From assembly GCA_013115135.1 (NCBI GenBank), contig JABANP010000080.1, positions 97,686 to 161,685 of the forward strand: a stretch of 64,000 nt of DNA, in the 5' to 3' direction. A program made the translations under genes and the position numbers. The notes under the pieces are model-generated. The model saw only the letters and a program-made list of their open reading frames with translations, was not told where the DNA came from and made no database searches. Source of the stretch: Perkinsus olseni (taxonomy: Eukaryota > Perkinsozoa > Perkinsida > Perkinsidae). Below, in pieces: positions 52,972 to 64,000 of this stretch (position 1 is its first letter; each line of letters begins with the position of its first letter).

Positions 52972-53606
52972 CTAGTAGCCTGTACCCGGCAAGGCTCTCA
53001 ATGAAGCCCTATTATACGTATCAATATTCTTTTGTTGCTGTTGGAGCCTGGTTGCCAGTACTGCGACGTGGTGTTGAACCTTCGTACGCTCGGACAGTCC
53101 GTGTCCGCCCCATCGTGGCAACTGCTCTCCCGTCTGCTGCTTTCCATACATATGGTGGAGAAGCCAACAGTAGATGTCACTGACCTGGCCCTTGATGGCG
53201 TCGTCCACAGACGTCATCTCACAGTTCCGTTGACCAACGCCATCACCATCTTCCCACTCTTCCGGAGAGAACGCGATTCAGGAATCGCGTGGCAAAAGGG
53301 AATTCTCTGGAGTGTTGAAGACTGTGCATCATGGTTTCACGTTCTTTACCATGGTCCCACTCGAATTACTCTGAGACCCAACAATCCGCGCCTTCGGCGA
53401 GGTCCTGTGCGTCCGGATCCCCACAAGGCTGTGCCACCGTCACTGCGGCACCATGCAGCGTCAAGTTGGTGCATCACAAGTGTCGTGAGGACCTTGTGGA
53501 GCAAGTGCAACCCAACCAGTAACAAGCCGTGCTTCCACAGAGGGCTGGCACGTGCCTTAAAGAGCTTGAAACGGGCCGGTCGGTTGTTTGTTGGGTCGTG
53601 ATTCAT
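52972..53606 (-). CDS. Possible small gene, unknown
   Basis: Minus-strand frames with some coding character: a basic start (MNHDPTNNRPARFKLFKARA) near 53.6 kb and a helical segment near 53.0-53.2 kb (MTSVDDAIKGQVSDIYCWLL, then VAVLATRLQQQQKNIDTYNR). They could be exons of one gene with introns between, but the joins are not secure and no family is recognised. Confidence 0.3.
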
Positions 53607-53802
53607 GAGTCCCTCCCATTGAACATCCCAGATTTTACGGGGAGAGCGAACATTTGCCTCGGCGACATATTGCCCGTGTCATCGTGGCTTTAGACGGAAG
53701 CGTTTCGGGGTGGGAGTGTATACAGTATAAGTCCAACCCCGTGGTGAGGTTACACTACCCTCAACTTTTACGAACACAAAACTACAGCGGGAGGCTCACT
53801 GC

Positions 53803-56051
53803 TCACCCGCCTTGGGGGCCTGTTGAATTTACACGTGTAATGACCGATATCTCGCCTCGTTTAGTATCTCTGACTAGCAGACTGCTGCCGTTACCACACC
53901 AGGATATCACTCCCGCCGCTGAGTGACGGGGGAGCTTGAAGCACAACTCTTCCTCGGAAAGGGGGCCGTCCTGTGAGATCATACAGCTATAGACGTGGTG
54001 CTGCCCCAAGGTAACTACAGTGACAAGGAACGAGGATAGGAGCACCGCGCTTCGAATCACTGAGGCAAGGGCCGGGACAAGAGCGTTTCTCAGCACTTGT
54101 AAGACGAGCCCGATCTTCGATATTCGCAGCTGGATGAGGGTCCCATTTGAAGTCTCTAACTTCTCTCGAGTGGTGCAGCACTGCGAGCAGGCGCCGGGTC
54201 GAAAGGCACCAGACGTAGATGGCAGATGGTTGCCCTTCTGAAGCAGAGGAATGCTCAGTTAAGGAATTCTCCTCGAACCCATCCAGTAGGGGACTGACGG
54301 AAGCAGTACGCGGTGTACGGTTTACCATCTCGAGTTGCCAGGTATAGTCCTGAAGGGCTCCATTCTAGCTTCCTTATGCCTGTGAGACCCTGTATGCCTC
54401 GATTCTGTCGTATGATAGGTCGAGAGTGGTGACTGAGCTCCGTGGTCAGGGCAGAGTCTTCACTGAAGCTCTCATAGGCCCCGTTTTCGACTTTATCTGA
54501 ACCATCCGACCCATAACACAGGCGACACACAGGATGCAGTACGGGGTTCTCTCGGCGACACACAACAACATGATAGTAACGCCGTGACGTGGCCCTCCGA
54601 GTAGCAACAGGAAATGCACCGTTATGAGAGATAGTATGCCACGCACACTCCAGAGAGACCCTGACTCGTATCCAACGATCATGACATCTCTCGTTGACGT
54701 GGCGGCTGCTGGTAGAGCCACTGAGACCGGTGTGGCCTCTTACATCTCGCTTGCTTCCCGTCGGTGTCTTCCAGTCTGTAGATGAAGCATCGTCCCTCAT
54801 CGGCAGTGGTACGGACAGGAAGCGGGTCGCCATGCGAGAAGGATGCAAGCAGCGACCAAGTACCTGATGGGAGCTCATCGAGTGTGGATCCGGTGCCTGT
54901 CTCACTCGCGTTAAGGATATGTGCCTGCCCTCCGGCTGTGCCAACAGCTACCAGGCCTTCTTGCGGGAATAGCGCCAAGCCGGTCAGACACACGGTATCG
55001 GATTGCAAAGAACCGCTCGGAGGCTTGACGGCATGTAATTGCTCCCCAGCTATCGAGTACACGTAGAGAAGCACGAAGGCCGTCGAGGATGCTGACGGGT
55101 TCTCCCACACGAGGAGTTGCGAATCTTTGAATGAAGGCCAGACGACACCGTATGCGTCGACTGTCGGCAAGCCGAAATGAGAGACCTGAACTTCGAGAGG
55201 GCAGTAGCCCAGGATTCCCCTGCAACGGCTGAGCCTTGCCTGTTTAAATCCCTCCTGTGGGTCGTGTATCGAGATGTAGTCTTTGCACTCCTGACAGAGG
55301 AATGGCGATGCCCGGCGCTGCACTCACGAAGGAAAAGGCCTACTCGTCTCCTGATGACTGCCAGACTCTGGCATGTGTTACTGAAGGCAACAGTGGGGAC
55401 GGCAGACGCCACGACCGCCGGTCCTAAAATTGCAATATGCGTGCCAGAGCGGGCGGGTGCGTCCGACCAGAGTGGTTGGTTGGTGACTTGGCGTACTTGA
55501 TGCGCTCAATGCTCGACTGGGTAGTGAGGCTCCACACGTCAAGCCTCAACGAGAAGTCTGCTATCGCGAGTACGTGCCTGCGAGAGCATTCAGCGCCAGT
55601 TCAGGTCAGAGTACCCACCGACTATCGGGTGACCAGAGAGATGCAGCCAAGCCTGCGGAGCCCTGCTCAATAGTGCATCTCCAGTCGGGATGGTCAATCG
55701 GCGACAAGACAACGATAGAGCCACATTCGTTATGGGATGCCAGCAGCAGTCTCGAGTCCGGGGACCAAGCAAGCGCGGAGAGGCCGCTGCTACTGCTGCC
55801 TGTCAGCGTTGGTATCGGGATAGTAGCGATTACAGGATCACCGGAACTCTGGCAGCATAGCTTCCGGACGACAACACGCGAGCCAGAGCAACCTGTGGGC
55901 GTGCGAAGAGCGTTTCGGAGCTTTGAACAGACTAGAGCCCACCAGTCTTCACTGCAGTGGCCAGGTGGTTGCCATCAGGCGATATCGCGGCTAGGTGTAC
56001 CGGGTTGCATTCGTAACCTGTGACGATCGTAGTCGGGCCTGGCCGCAGCAT
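53803..56051 (-). CDS. WRAP73: WD40 protein, WRAP73 (WDR8) type
   Basis: Minus-strand exons join through GT-AG introns: HLAAISPDGNHLATA, a 32-nt intron (55921-55952), a WD repeat with ALAWSPDSRLLLASH, the diagnostic IEQGSAGLAASLWSPDSRW, then LAIADFSLRLDVWSL, VAFSNTCQSLAVIRRR joined to ECKDYISIHDP, then YGVVWPSFKDSQLLVWEN, LALFPQEGLVAVGTAGG, KLEWSPSGLYLATRDGKPYT and YVWCLSTRRLLAVLHHSREV. The order and the EGSAGL and CKDYISI motifs match WRAP73, which works with SSX2IP/Msd1-type partners to anchor microtubule minus ends at centrosomes and spindle poles. Start taken at the ATG (56051) downstream of an acceptor-like TTTGTCAATCCTCAG. Stop at 53803. Some exon edges in the middle are approximate. 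Confidence 0.85.
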
Positions 56052-56304
56052 ACAGAGGAGAAGCGAGTCTGTCCATTCAGCCGAGCCGTGGATACGCTGG
56101 CTGAGGATTGACAAACACAACACGATGTAAGGTGGTTCAATTAGGATATAAAGAAGCGTGCATTTAACAACTCTGTACTGTACATCGCTCCCTTATGAAT
56201 ACGTAGCAACAACAGCGACAACAATGGACGCGGAGAAGACACCACAACAAAAGCAGATATCGAGCAGGCGAATCCCTCCTGAGCCGACAACAGCAAGACA
56301 GCTG

Positions 56305-59300
56305 CTATTGTTGGAAGAGGAATCGGAGGTCTTCGACTGCTAATTTCTGAAGAGCGCCTTGTTCATTGCCACCAACAGTGCCATCGAACACCAACTGCTT
56401 CTTTCTCCTGAATAAGCACCGCTGCTAGCCGTCCTGAACGGCAACCTTCGCCTACTTGCAAGGCCAGGATCCTTTCCTCGACGGTGTCCTTAGTGATGAA
56501 TCGCACAGCATTCACGGGCTTGGTCTGGCCTAGCCGATGAGCCCTCTGGATTGCCTGCTGTTCATAGGCTGGATTCCACCAGGGATCTGAGTAAAGCGCC
56601 GAATAAAGAACGAAACGTTTCGAAAAAAATATCCTCGATGAGATTCCAGCTAAAGGGCAATGAAGATACGCATCGAGAGCCTCGCGTGCCGACATGCCGC
56701 TACGACCATTCAATGAGAGACGATACCAAAACAACGCTGTTACAAGGGCTGAGGGACTCGGGGTGGCTCACTAGGTGCGCGAACAGCCGAGAGTGGGTCA
56801 AGGGGAAACGCATCGAGGCGGGTTCACCACTGGAAAACTGATAAAGGTTGGCTTACCCAGTAGGAAGACGCTACTGGCAGCCTGCAGGTTCAAACCCTCT
56901 CCTCCTGCCTTGAGGGAGATCAGCAGCATGGAGAACTCGGGATCCTGAAGGATGATGTACAATTGAGAATGTGGTCTTGAGGAGAATGCTGATCGCAATA
57001 CTACTTGACGGAAGGACAGGAGAATGTTCGATCGCTGCGTCATTGGGATGCCGCCGTGGAGCACCTAGCAAGGAGCCCTCCACAGCGAGCCGTCCTCGAA
57101 CGGCGATCCTTACCAGACAGGATATGCCCTCCCTCCGCAATTTGAAGTCCACAAGCTCGAGCATGCGGCTGAACTGTGAGAAGACCAACCTGACACAGAG
57201 TCCTGTCTCAGTTCATTCACTGCCCGATTGTCACATACCCCTTGGCGGCGGGATCTTTCTCCTTCATTTTCCTGATCTCATCCAGCAGAGCATCGATCTT
57301 AGCCGAAGACTCGAACTCATCAGCCTTGATACGATTGAGGATGCTGTTCCTCGTTCGCCCGCCGATAGGCGCGCTTTCTTTCACTTTCTCGGCTGATGGC
57401 GAGCCCTGCTGGCTCTCCTCCTCCTCGTCGACGGCCTAACGAGAGAGCTATGCTATGAACCAGACCGTTGGAAGCTGCGTCCCCGAGCTACCTGGCCGAA
57501 TGTAACTGTTATGGGAGCAAAGCACGCCGGGCATCCGATCCCTCCGTTTAACGGCAGCTGCGGCGCTTCTCGAAGGAAGTCTCGCACGCACTCACTGAGA
57601 CAGAGTAGGCAGTAGAGGCGAAGCAGACGGCCTCGGCACTCACTTATGGAAGCTATGCCCACATGTAGCCTTGGCCTGAGCCTCATCCTCGTTGGTGGTT
57701 CGGGCAGGGATGTCATCCTGGCACAGCACCTGAGCAGAAGCTGAGGATCAGCTCCTAACAGCTGTGATAAACCTACACAAATATCGGCCCTATCCTTCCC
57801 AGCAGCGCTCTTAGCAGGGATCGAACCGCAGTCCATGCCATGGACGATCAGATAGGGATGATCTACTGCCTGAAAGAGCACTTCGACAACGCTGAGGTTG
57901 GTGAGAGAGAAATCCTACCTGCCTCAACCTCGTCAAGAGGTCGAAGATATGAGCATAGTTGTTGAGGACAGTGCCCTCATCCGCGTAGACGTTGAACCGT
58001 AGCTGACTCTGCATGGCTAGGCTCTCATAGAAGTCCTTCTCGCTGTCCGTCAGTTCTGTTCTCCTAATGCTCACAGTCATCGAGGGCAACTGTAAATCGT
58101 CAGCACGCTCCTCTTTGGTGCGCCGCAGCAACAGACGATCCAACACCCGCTCGCGGAGCTCCTTCAGGGCGTCCTTGCCAACACCCGCGAAACCATGCCT
58201 GAACAACCAACACATCAGAGAGCTGCGGGGGCGGAGGGGACTGGTGGGACTGCCCGGCTATCCTCACTTGAGAATCGGCTTGCTGATGGTTTGGTTGAAG
58301 TAGGAGTAGTGCTGCATTTTCGTGTGGCCGCATCGTTTGCAATATCGATTGTCCTCGAAGCGATAGGCCATCGACTTGCAGTCACAGTCCTTAGCCTTGC
58401 AGAAGTAGAACGCGTACGGATCGTTCTTCAAGAACCTTCACCATCACCACCATCCTCAGCCGAGCATCAAGGTTCCATCCGACCCACCGTATCAGGGAGT
58501 AGAGCTCTCCCACTCGGTTCTGCAGTGGCGTGCCGCTGAGCCCCCATCTGTATTCAGCCCTCAACGCGTACCTTCCCATCAGGCTTGAGAATGCCGAGAT
58601 GCAGAGAAGGACGCTACTTACGCTCCGAGAGCGGTGGTGGTTGTCCGGCCCTTGATGCGGTGGGCTTCATCCAGAATTACCCTCCCCCATCGAACGCTAT
58701 GGAGAGCTGACTTCGACAGATCCAGATCGCTCCGCTCGCAATCTGACCACCAACGACGCTCTCCAGCTGACGTGAGCCTGCATATTACCGGAAGTATCAT
58801 CACCAGCATCTCCATCCTCTCCTTCCTCATCCCGCATCCTCCTCGCTGTCGGCTCTGGTTACCCGCCCAGCACGCGTCGACGCCGAGGCCCGCGGCTTAG
58901 CCTTCTTCCCCCTACTCTTCACCACCTCAAGCTCGCTATCACTGGACTCGCTGGAACCATCGGTCGCATCACTCTCATTTTCGCTACTACTGCTGCTCGC
59001 GGAGGCATCGCTTGGCTCATAGTCGTCGTCGGCGGACGCCTTGGCTCGTTTGGAAGGAGCAGGGCCTCTGCCTGCCTGAGGCTTCACAGTCTGTCGGAGC
59101 CGGGCAACCACGGCACGCTTGTTCGAGGCGCTCATTCTACGCTTCTTGCTCGGGAGGGGATGGTGAGCTCTCGGAATCAGAGGATGCCGACTCGGAGGAG
59201 GAGGAGGAGGACTCCGATACCGACAGTGTGGCGCCCTCCTTAACATCGCTAGAGTCGGGACTACTACCGAGGCTGACTGGTGACGCCCGGCTGCCTTTGG

Positions 59301-61352
59301 CGGTTCGAGGCGCTATTGTACTTGAGCTGGAGGGACTTGCCTTCACCTTGCAGCGACGGGAGGGCGCCCTTCGAGGCGCAGTGTCAACCTCCATCGATAT
59401 TGGCTCTTCCAACTTGACCTGTTTCTTCACTTTCCGTCGTTCTGGGGTGTCAACACTGGCCTCGGATTTTCCCCACATCTTTAGTAGCAGCTTTCGAGGT
59501 CTTCCTCATCCTAGCGATACGTTCGCTGTCCACCGCCTCCCGAACCCTCGCCACCAATACCGCCTTCAGCCCGGACGTGTCAAGCCCCATCTCCTGACAC
59601 TTAGCGCGCAGCTCCGCCACTTTCAGCTTCCCAATGTCCGTCGAGGAGAGCCGTTCAACTTTATGCTCCTCTTCCGCGACCTTCTCTTCAGTCGACTCGC
59701 CATTCATCTTCTTCTGGTCTTCCTCCATCTCCAAGATCAGCGACACCAGCTCCGCACGTCTCATCTGATTGGGTATCTCCATGCCGGGATACCTAGGATA
59801 CGGAACATCGAGGAGACGCCACTACAAGGCTCCTTCTACCTGTCCATGATCACCTCCTTCAGCTGCCGCATCGTCATCCGCCGGATACTGGCTTCATCTA
59901 TCTCAGCTCGTTCCTCACTCTCCTCATGCTTAGCTCGTTGCTTAGCCCAATAATATTCCTTCACCTTCCAAATACTAGCCTTCTCGGCGTTCTCCATGCC
60001 CGCCTTGGCCATCACTTCCCGCAGGACATTGCCCACAGTAGGGGGCTTGTAATCACTCTCAGCCTTCCTCTTCTTCTTCGATCGACTCCCAACCGATTCA
60101 GGGCTGCCAGATGCTTCCTCCCCACCAGCCGTCGGGATTCCCAAAGTCTTCTTGGCGGCCTCCGCTGCCTCTCGGAATTTCCTATGAGTTTTACTCTGCT
60201 TTGCCGTCTTCTCCGGCGTCCGGCCCGCACATGTACTTCTGATGCCAGATGAGCTTGTCGGGCAGGAAGGCTCTATGGCAGTACTGACAGATCGACTTCA
60301 ACCTGTTCAGCTGCTTCCTGTACTCATACTCCATCGTTTGGTAGGTCGTCAAGACCACATCGAACTTGAGGAGGTCCTCACCTTTTAGTCGCTTGTTGCC
60401 GTGGTAGACGTGGACCTTCAAGGAGTCCGGCTTGAGGTAGCGATGGATTTCACTGTACCACTGCATCACCGCCGCTACCGGGCACACCACCAAAGTCGGG
60501 CCTTTGGTCTCCTCTCGGCGTTTCATGATCAAAGCGACAGCCTGGATGGTCTTGCCCATGCCCATCTCATCGGCCAACACCCCGCCCCTGCACTCCTTGG
60601 TGAGCTCCTGGTTGCACATCCAGGCGAGGCCTTCTCTTTGGAAGGCTAGGAGTGGTATGACGAGCTGACACCACCATGGAATATCGACATACTCGACATT
60701 CTGCGACCTACCTCGTCGGGAGGGGTGAATTTGTCAACGAGTAGTTGGGAGACCATCTGCTTCATTCCCCCTATGTCCAGATCTTCCATCTTCTTCTTCT
60801 CGTGCCGCTTTCGAAACACTTCTAGAAGCGATTCCTTGTTCTCATCCGTCAGGCCTTCGAAGCCCATCATGTTCTCAGTAAACCATTCCGATGGATCGCA
60901 TACAGCACCTTCAGAGGGCGCCTCGGAGTCCCTGAGGAGAACAGAGAGGCAAACTGAGCCTGATCGGAATCATCGGCTTACCCATCTACTAGGCCTTCGA
61001 GGCAGCCATTTATCTCCAAAAATTTGAATGGTGCACACTCTGCATGGAACCAAATAATAATCGCACCAAGATTTCCTCGAGGATCCTCTACGGGATATCC
61101 GAACCGCAACGATGACTTCGGTATCTTATGTCCGCACCGCCGACAGGTGCTCAATCCTGACTTCGCCAAATCAGTTTCGAGCCTCCAGTCCTCCAGAGCG
61201 TCGGCCTGCTTCTTCTTTAACTTCCCTTGCATATCTTCGGTGATCCAGTTCTTGGTGGTAGGATCCCACTTTACCCCAGGCGCCGGTTTTTTCAGTTGGG
61301 AGCTCTCCGCGGATAAGAAATTCTCGAGATCGAACGACGCGGGTATATCCAT
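56305..61352 (-). CDS. RAD16: RAD16-type SNF2 helicase with PARP-type zinc finger and SAP domain
   Basis: N-terminus at 61352 ([18 protein letters not shown]). Domains in order: a PARP-type zinc finger ([17 protein letters not shown] ... WFHAEC, about 61.05-61.15 kb); the SNF2 ATPase with DEMGMGKT (about 60.56 kb) and TTYQTM; an insertion with a Cys pair and His ([18 protein letters not shown]); a SAP-like helix pair ([20 protein letters not shown], about 59.6 kb); an acidic/basic low-complexity stretch; DEAH (about 58.67 kb); [20 protein letters not shown]; a RING finger (VLCQDD ... CGHSFH ... CPACFA, about 57.5-57.75 kb); and the helicase C-domain with [18 protein letters not shown], ending [15 protein letters not shown] at 56305. 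RAD16 translocates on DNA in global-genome nucleotide excision repair, and the RING gives ubiquitin ligase activity. The PARP finger at the N-terminus is not part of yeast RAD16. Confidence 0.92.
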
Positions 61353-61395
61353 TGGAGAGAAGAGTGGGGCGAGCTGCCACCACTGATGACAACAA

Positions 61396-61817
61396 AATGA
61401 ACTACTCGTACGCGGATGACTAACGTTGCGGAAGATCTTAACTGGTTCTCACAGCTTCATCGAAACCAAGAGACATCCCCAGACCAGTGCGCTCATTGTC
61501 TAACAGAACGATAGACAGGAAAAATCACGAGGAACAGTGCTCCCTCAGCGGCAGCAGGACTGGCATGTCACTGACCAATACGCACTATCGAGGGACGGTC
61601 CGGCCACACACTAGCGCTACTCAACAAATGCTAGACTAGCCGTGCTACGTTCCTACCCGTGCTAGCCTTCTACACGTTTGTGTGCGAGGACTTTGCGGAG
61701 AGTGTCTCAGTTCTCCATCTGCTCCAAGCATCTCCATATATGTAGTACCAATATCATTGGGTGCAGCAATCATCCCTCAGGAGAGGTCACGACATCGAGC
61801 TACGAACATGCATAGAC
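61396..61817. other. Intergenic upstream of RAD16
   Basis: About 420 bp between the RAD16 start and tRNA-Leu with no gene seen; presumably the RAD16 promoter. Confidence 0.5.
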
Positions 61818-61897
61818 TGACAGCTGTGGGGTTCGAACCCACGCCCTTTCGGACTGGCGCCTTAAGCCAGCGCCTTAGACCACTCGGCCAAACTGTC
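61818..61897 (-). tRNA. tRNA-Leu (TAA)
   Basis: Minus-strand cloverleaf with acceptor GACAGTT/AGCTGTC, D-arm TGGCCGAGTGGTCTAAGGC, anticodon loop CTTAAGG (anticodon TAA), a long class II variable arm and a T-arm with B-box GGTTCGAACCC. Discriminator A. The long variable arm and D-arm sequence confirm leucine. Confidence 0.95.
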
Positions 61898-62327
61898 GAT
61901 AAAATACCATATTATTTCAGAGCAGCAAGCATACGCATCACAGCATCCAGCCGAAATTCGGTCCACAGCAATGTGCTTCGGGTTGATTTTATATAACAAA
62001 ACGAAATTCCTCGCGATATCTGAAGTTATTCATTCCGCTGCCCACCGACTTCAACGTATATCTAGTGTTGATAAGCATGCGCATGTGGCCCACATGATGT
62101 GGGAAATTCGAGATGACTACGAGCATCACAGAAACCGAAACCGTGTACCAACAGAAACGTGAGAGCCACCAGAAACCGTCCCCTCTCAAGCTAACGCTTC
62201 TAACAGGACGAAATTCAACGCAAATCAGTGACTGTGACCAATCAAGAAAAAACCTTTACGTGATTACTATGGGGTCTAACGAGCATCTCTGTCATACCGG
62301 TAACGTCGCGATCTGAGTAACATGCCT
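61898..62327. other. Intergenic, no gene seen
   Basis: No convincing coding sequence on either strand. The end of the zinc-finger gene to the right may extend into this interval. Confidence 0.4.
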
Positions 62328-63445
62328 TTACCTGCTTGAGATCGATCTGCGTTGATCCGCTGAAGCGCGCCTACCATGAGTATTCCCCCTACCCCAGTAG
62401 GGCTCGCTGTGGTATCCCTTCCCCTTCGACCTGTAGCTTGGGACAAGTCGAACGGGTGCTCCCACAGGGTATCGGCTACTGATAGGAGATGGCGCCCCCT
62501 CTGTCCGCCAAGATCCCAGATATTTCGTTTCTTGCCGTTCGCTGGTAGCTGTCATGTAATGGTACTCACGATCAGCTGCTGCAGAATTAGCCGAAGACGG
62601 TCCATCCGAATTCAATCTCCATGCCCCAAGGTACTTGGAACTTCGATCTTTCAGAGGCGTTCCGATATTGCCACAGTCTGGCAACCCGGGCGTCTCTACC
62701 GTCAGCTCCCTCAATAGATCCCCCGCCGCCCGGTCCACGGGCGTGAGCTCAGTGGCAGGATCACATACATCCGCATATGAAAGATTTACCCTATCTTGGC
62801 TGCTGCCTCGCTTACTGAGCTCATCATCTCGACAGCTGGCTGGTTGCTCGTCACTTTCCATAACGGCTGGGGTCTTCTTAGGAGACTTGTTGACTGCAGG
62901 GGGCTGACATCATTGCCCCCAAATCCAGTGTCCTGTACCGCTATCAGAACCGATCTTGCTTACCAGCGTCTCACAGAAGCCTTGCACCAGCATGGCCTTC
63001 TTTTTCTTGGCCAGACTTTCAAAGCCGACCACGTGTCCAGCAAGCCAGGCCTGGACTCCGGCGGAGACCTGCAGCAAGACAGCGTGTAAGGGGACCCTGG
63101 GGCTGCCAGTACTTACTCTCGGTCACGGCACAGCTCAGCGAGCGTTGCATCATTAGACACGAGCTCCTCGGTCAAACAGTGTACGTGCAGGAATAGCGAC
63201 CGTACCCCGTCCGCGCTGAACTTGTCCTCTGCTGGGTACCCCACCCTCAAGTCATTCTCCAAGATTTTCCTCTCGCAAGCGATACAGTGTGTTCTGCTGT
63301 GCGCTGGTGAATCAACGTTAAACCTCCATGTTTCGGTCGCCCCGACCGGGACCTCAGCAGGTAGGGTCCAGCACTGACGGGGCCGGTCCCACGTCGCACC
63401 CGCAGCCGCAACGACGTTCACTGAATTGCTCCGCTCTGCGGTCAT
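62328..63445 (-). CDS. PARP-type zinc-finger protein
   Basis: Start at ATG 63445 (MTAERSNSVNVVAAAGATWD), 20 bases after an acceptor-like CACCTTTGTAG. Residues about 20-80 hold a Trp-containing lead (TWDRPRQCW) and a PARP-type zinc finger: CIACERKILENDLRVGYPAE ... FLHVHC. After an intron near 63.1 kb comes VVGFESLAKKKKAML, matching the helix that follows the zinc-binding His/Cys in this domain. A GT-AG intron (about 60 nt, near 62.9 kb) leads to NKSPKKTPAV and a long Ser/Asp/Arg-rich disordered tail (KYLGAWRLNSDG; KYLGSWRTEGAPSP, a repeated KYLG-WR motif) ending near 62328. PARP fingers bind DNA breaks or ends; no catalytic domain is seen. The final exon could splice on rather than stop. Confidence 0.68.
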
Positions 63446-63886
63446 GAACCAAGCCAGAAACCCTACAAAGGTGATCGGGCATATAATGAGAGACACTATC
63501 GAAAGACCCTTTGAGGAGGACTCGCAGGGCCGAGAACCGGTTGGAGGGAACTGAACGAAAGAGAGCAAGCAAACGCGCATATTGATAAGTTCACCGCGAA
63601 CCTACAAAGACCCCACTGTATTCCCACAGCCATCACAAAAAGTCATCCTTGCTTCCCAAGAAACGTTCATTCACATCTTATTCTACTCAACTTACAGCTC
63701 CATTACATTACAGGACTTCTGCACTGTCTACATAACACAATGGAGCTGTGCTCATACTAGCCTCGCATTATCACTCTATTCTCTCAACTGCTCCACCTTT
63801 CTATCTGCTCTATCTCGTTCACTATGAGCCCAATCTACTTATGTTGTGTTCTACAACTACACCTACTGCAACGAGATAGTGCAACG
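63446..63886. other. Intergenic, pyrimidine-rich
   Basis: About 440 bp with no gene. AT/pyrimidine-rich stretches in 63.6-63.85 kb are consistent with a promoter or splice-leader acceptor region. Confidence 0.4.
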
Positions 63887-63958
63887 TAGCAGCTCCTTGT
63901 TACGATCAAGGGACCTTTGGGTTATGAGCCCAACACGCTATCCACTATCCCTGGATTA
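63887..63958 (-). tRNA. Initiator tRNA-Met (CAT)-like, imperfect 5' half
   Basis: On the minus strand, TAGCGTGTTGGGCTCATAAC and CCAAAGGTCCCTTGATCGTA carry the eukaryotic initiator pattern: GGG-CTCATAA-CCC anticodon arm, AGGTC, and a T-loop with GATCGTAAC in place of GTTCGA. The T-stem (CCTTG/CAAGG) pairs. However, the 3' acceptor strand AGCTGCT has no matching 5' strand and the D-stem does not pair, so it is probably a pseudogene or a 5'-damaged copy. Confidence 0.55.
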
Positions 63959-64000
63959 CAGGTCAGTGCTCCCTCCATGTTGAGCGACATCCTGATGGCC

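Noticed and set aside
57820..57835. Exact B-box GGTTCGATCCC on the minus strand, and GGTTCAAACCC near 56887.
   Set aside because: Both lie inside coding sequence of the RAD16 gene ([10 protein letters not shown] and GEGLNLQ), with no tRNA-like flanks; taken as chance.

Overview
This is nuclear DNA from a protist alveolate, most likely a perkinsid (Perkinsus-like). The evidence is: dense genes on both strands; many GT-AG introns of about 32-150 nt; alveolate-style EF-hand, peroxiredoxin and centrin sequences; eukaryotic tRNA genes; and a near match to the dinoflagellate/perkinsid trans-spliced leader at the 5' edge of a retrotransposon. No bacterial operons, Shine-Dalgarno sites or CRISPR arrays were seen. 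The species is an inference from protein character, not from a database search.

Layout. 0-6.3 kb: minus-strand coiled-coil and membrane-segment exons of unknown function. 6.3-7.9 kb: an FHA-domain gene and a nucleolar-type G-patch gene (minus). 8.3-14.4 kb: five peroxiredoxin genes in direct tandem (plus), four intronless and nearly identical, the fifth with three introns. 15-17.1 kb: a gene of unknown function behind a tRNA-Tyr. 17.8-20.4 kb: a coiled-coil/His-rich protein with an acylation-type N-terminus. 20.5-21.2 kb: prefoldin subunit 4, fully resolved. 21.9-23.4 kb: an EF-hand protein (minus). 23.5-27.2 kb: a CHAT (caspase-like) plus P-loop STAND ATPase gene (plus). 27.2-32.0 kb: an APE-type non-LTR retrotransposon. 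32-46 kb: plus-strand genes of mostly unknown function, including a chromodomain protein, a Trp/Lys/Gly-rich protein, a single-pass membrane protein and a Pro/Ser-rich protein with a 48-bp minisatellite. 46.3-48.1 kb: a RecA-fold-like protein and a clean seven-exon centrin. 48.9-51.8 kb: two copies of a secreted protein. 53.8-63.4 kb: WRAP73-like WD40 protein, RAD16-type SNF2 helicase with a PARP-type zinc finger, tRNA-Leu, and a neighbouring gene with the same zinc-finger module (all minus). The right edge holds an initiator-tRNA-like sequence.

The clear genes are housekeeping ones: redox defence (peroxiredoxins), cytoskeleton and centrosome (centrin, WRAP73, prefoldin), and DNA repair and chromatin (RAD16, chromodomain). 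Transcripts are probably individually promoted and trans-spliced: several start codons lie a few bases after a pyrimidine-rich AG acceptor.

The most unusual signals are (i) putative introns that look like pieces of tRNA genes (variable loop plus T-arm with intact B-box), in at least six genes; (ii) the CHAT-STAND gene; (iii) the retrotransposon whose first start codon lies inside a degenerate spliced-leader copy; and (iv) adjacent genes sharing one PARP-type zinc-finger module. Gene models were built by eye, so exon edges in the unknown genes are approximate.
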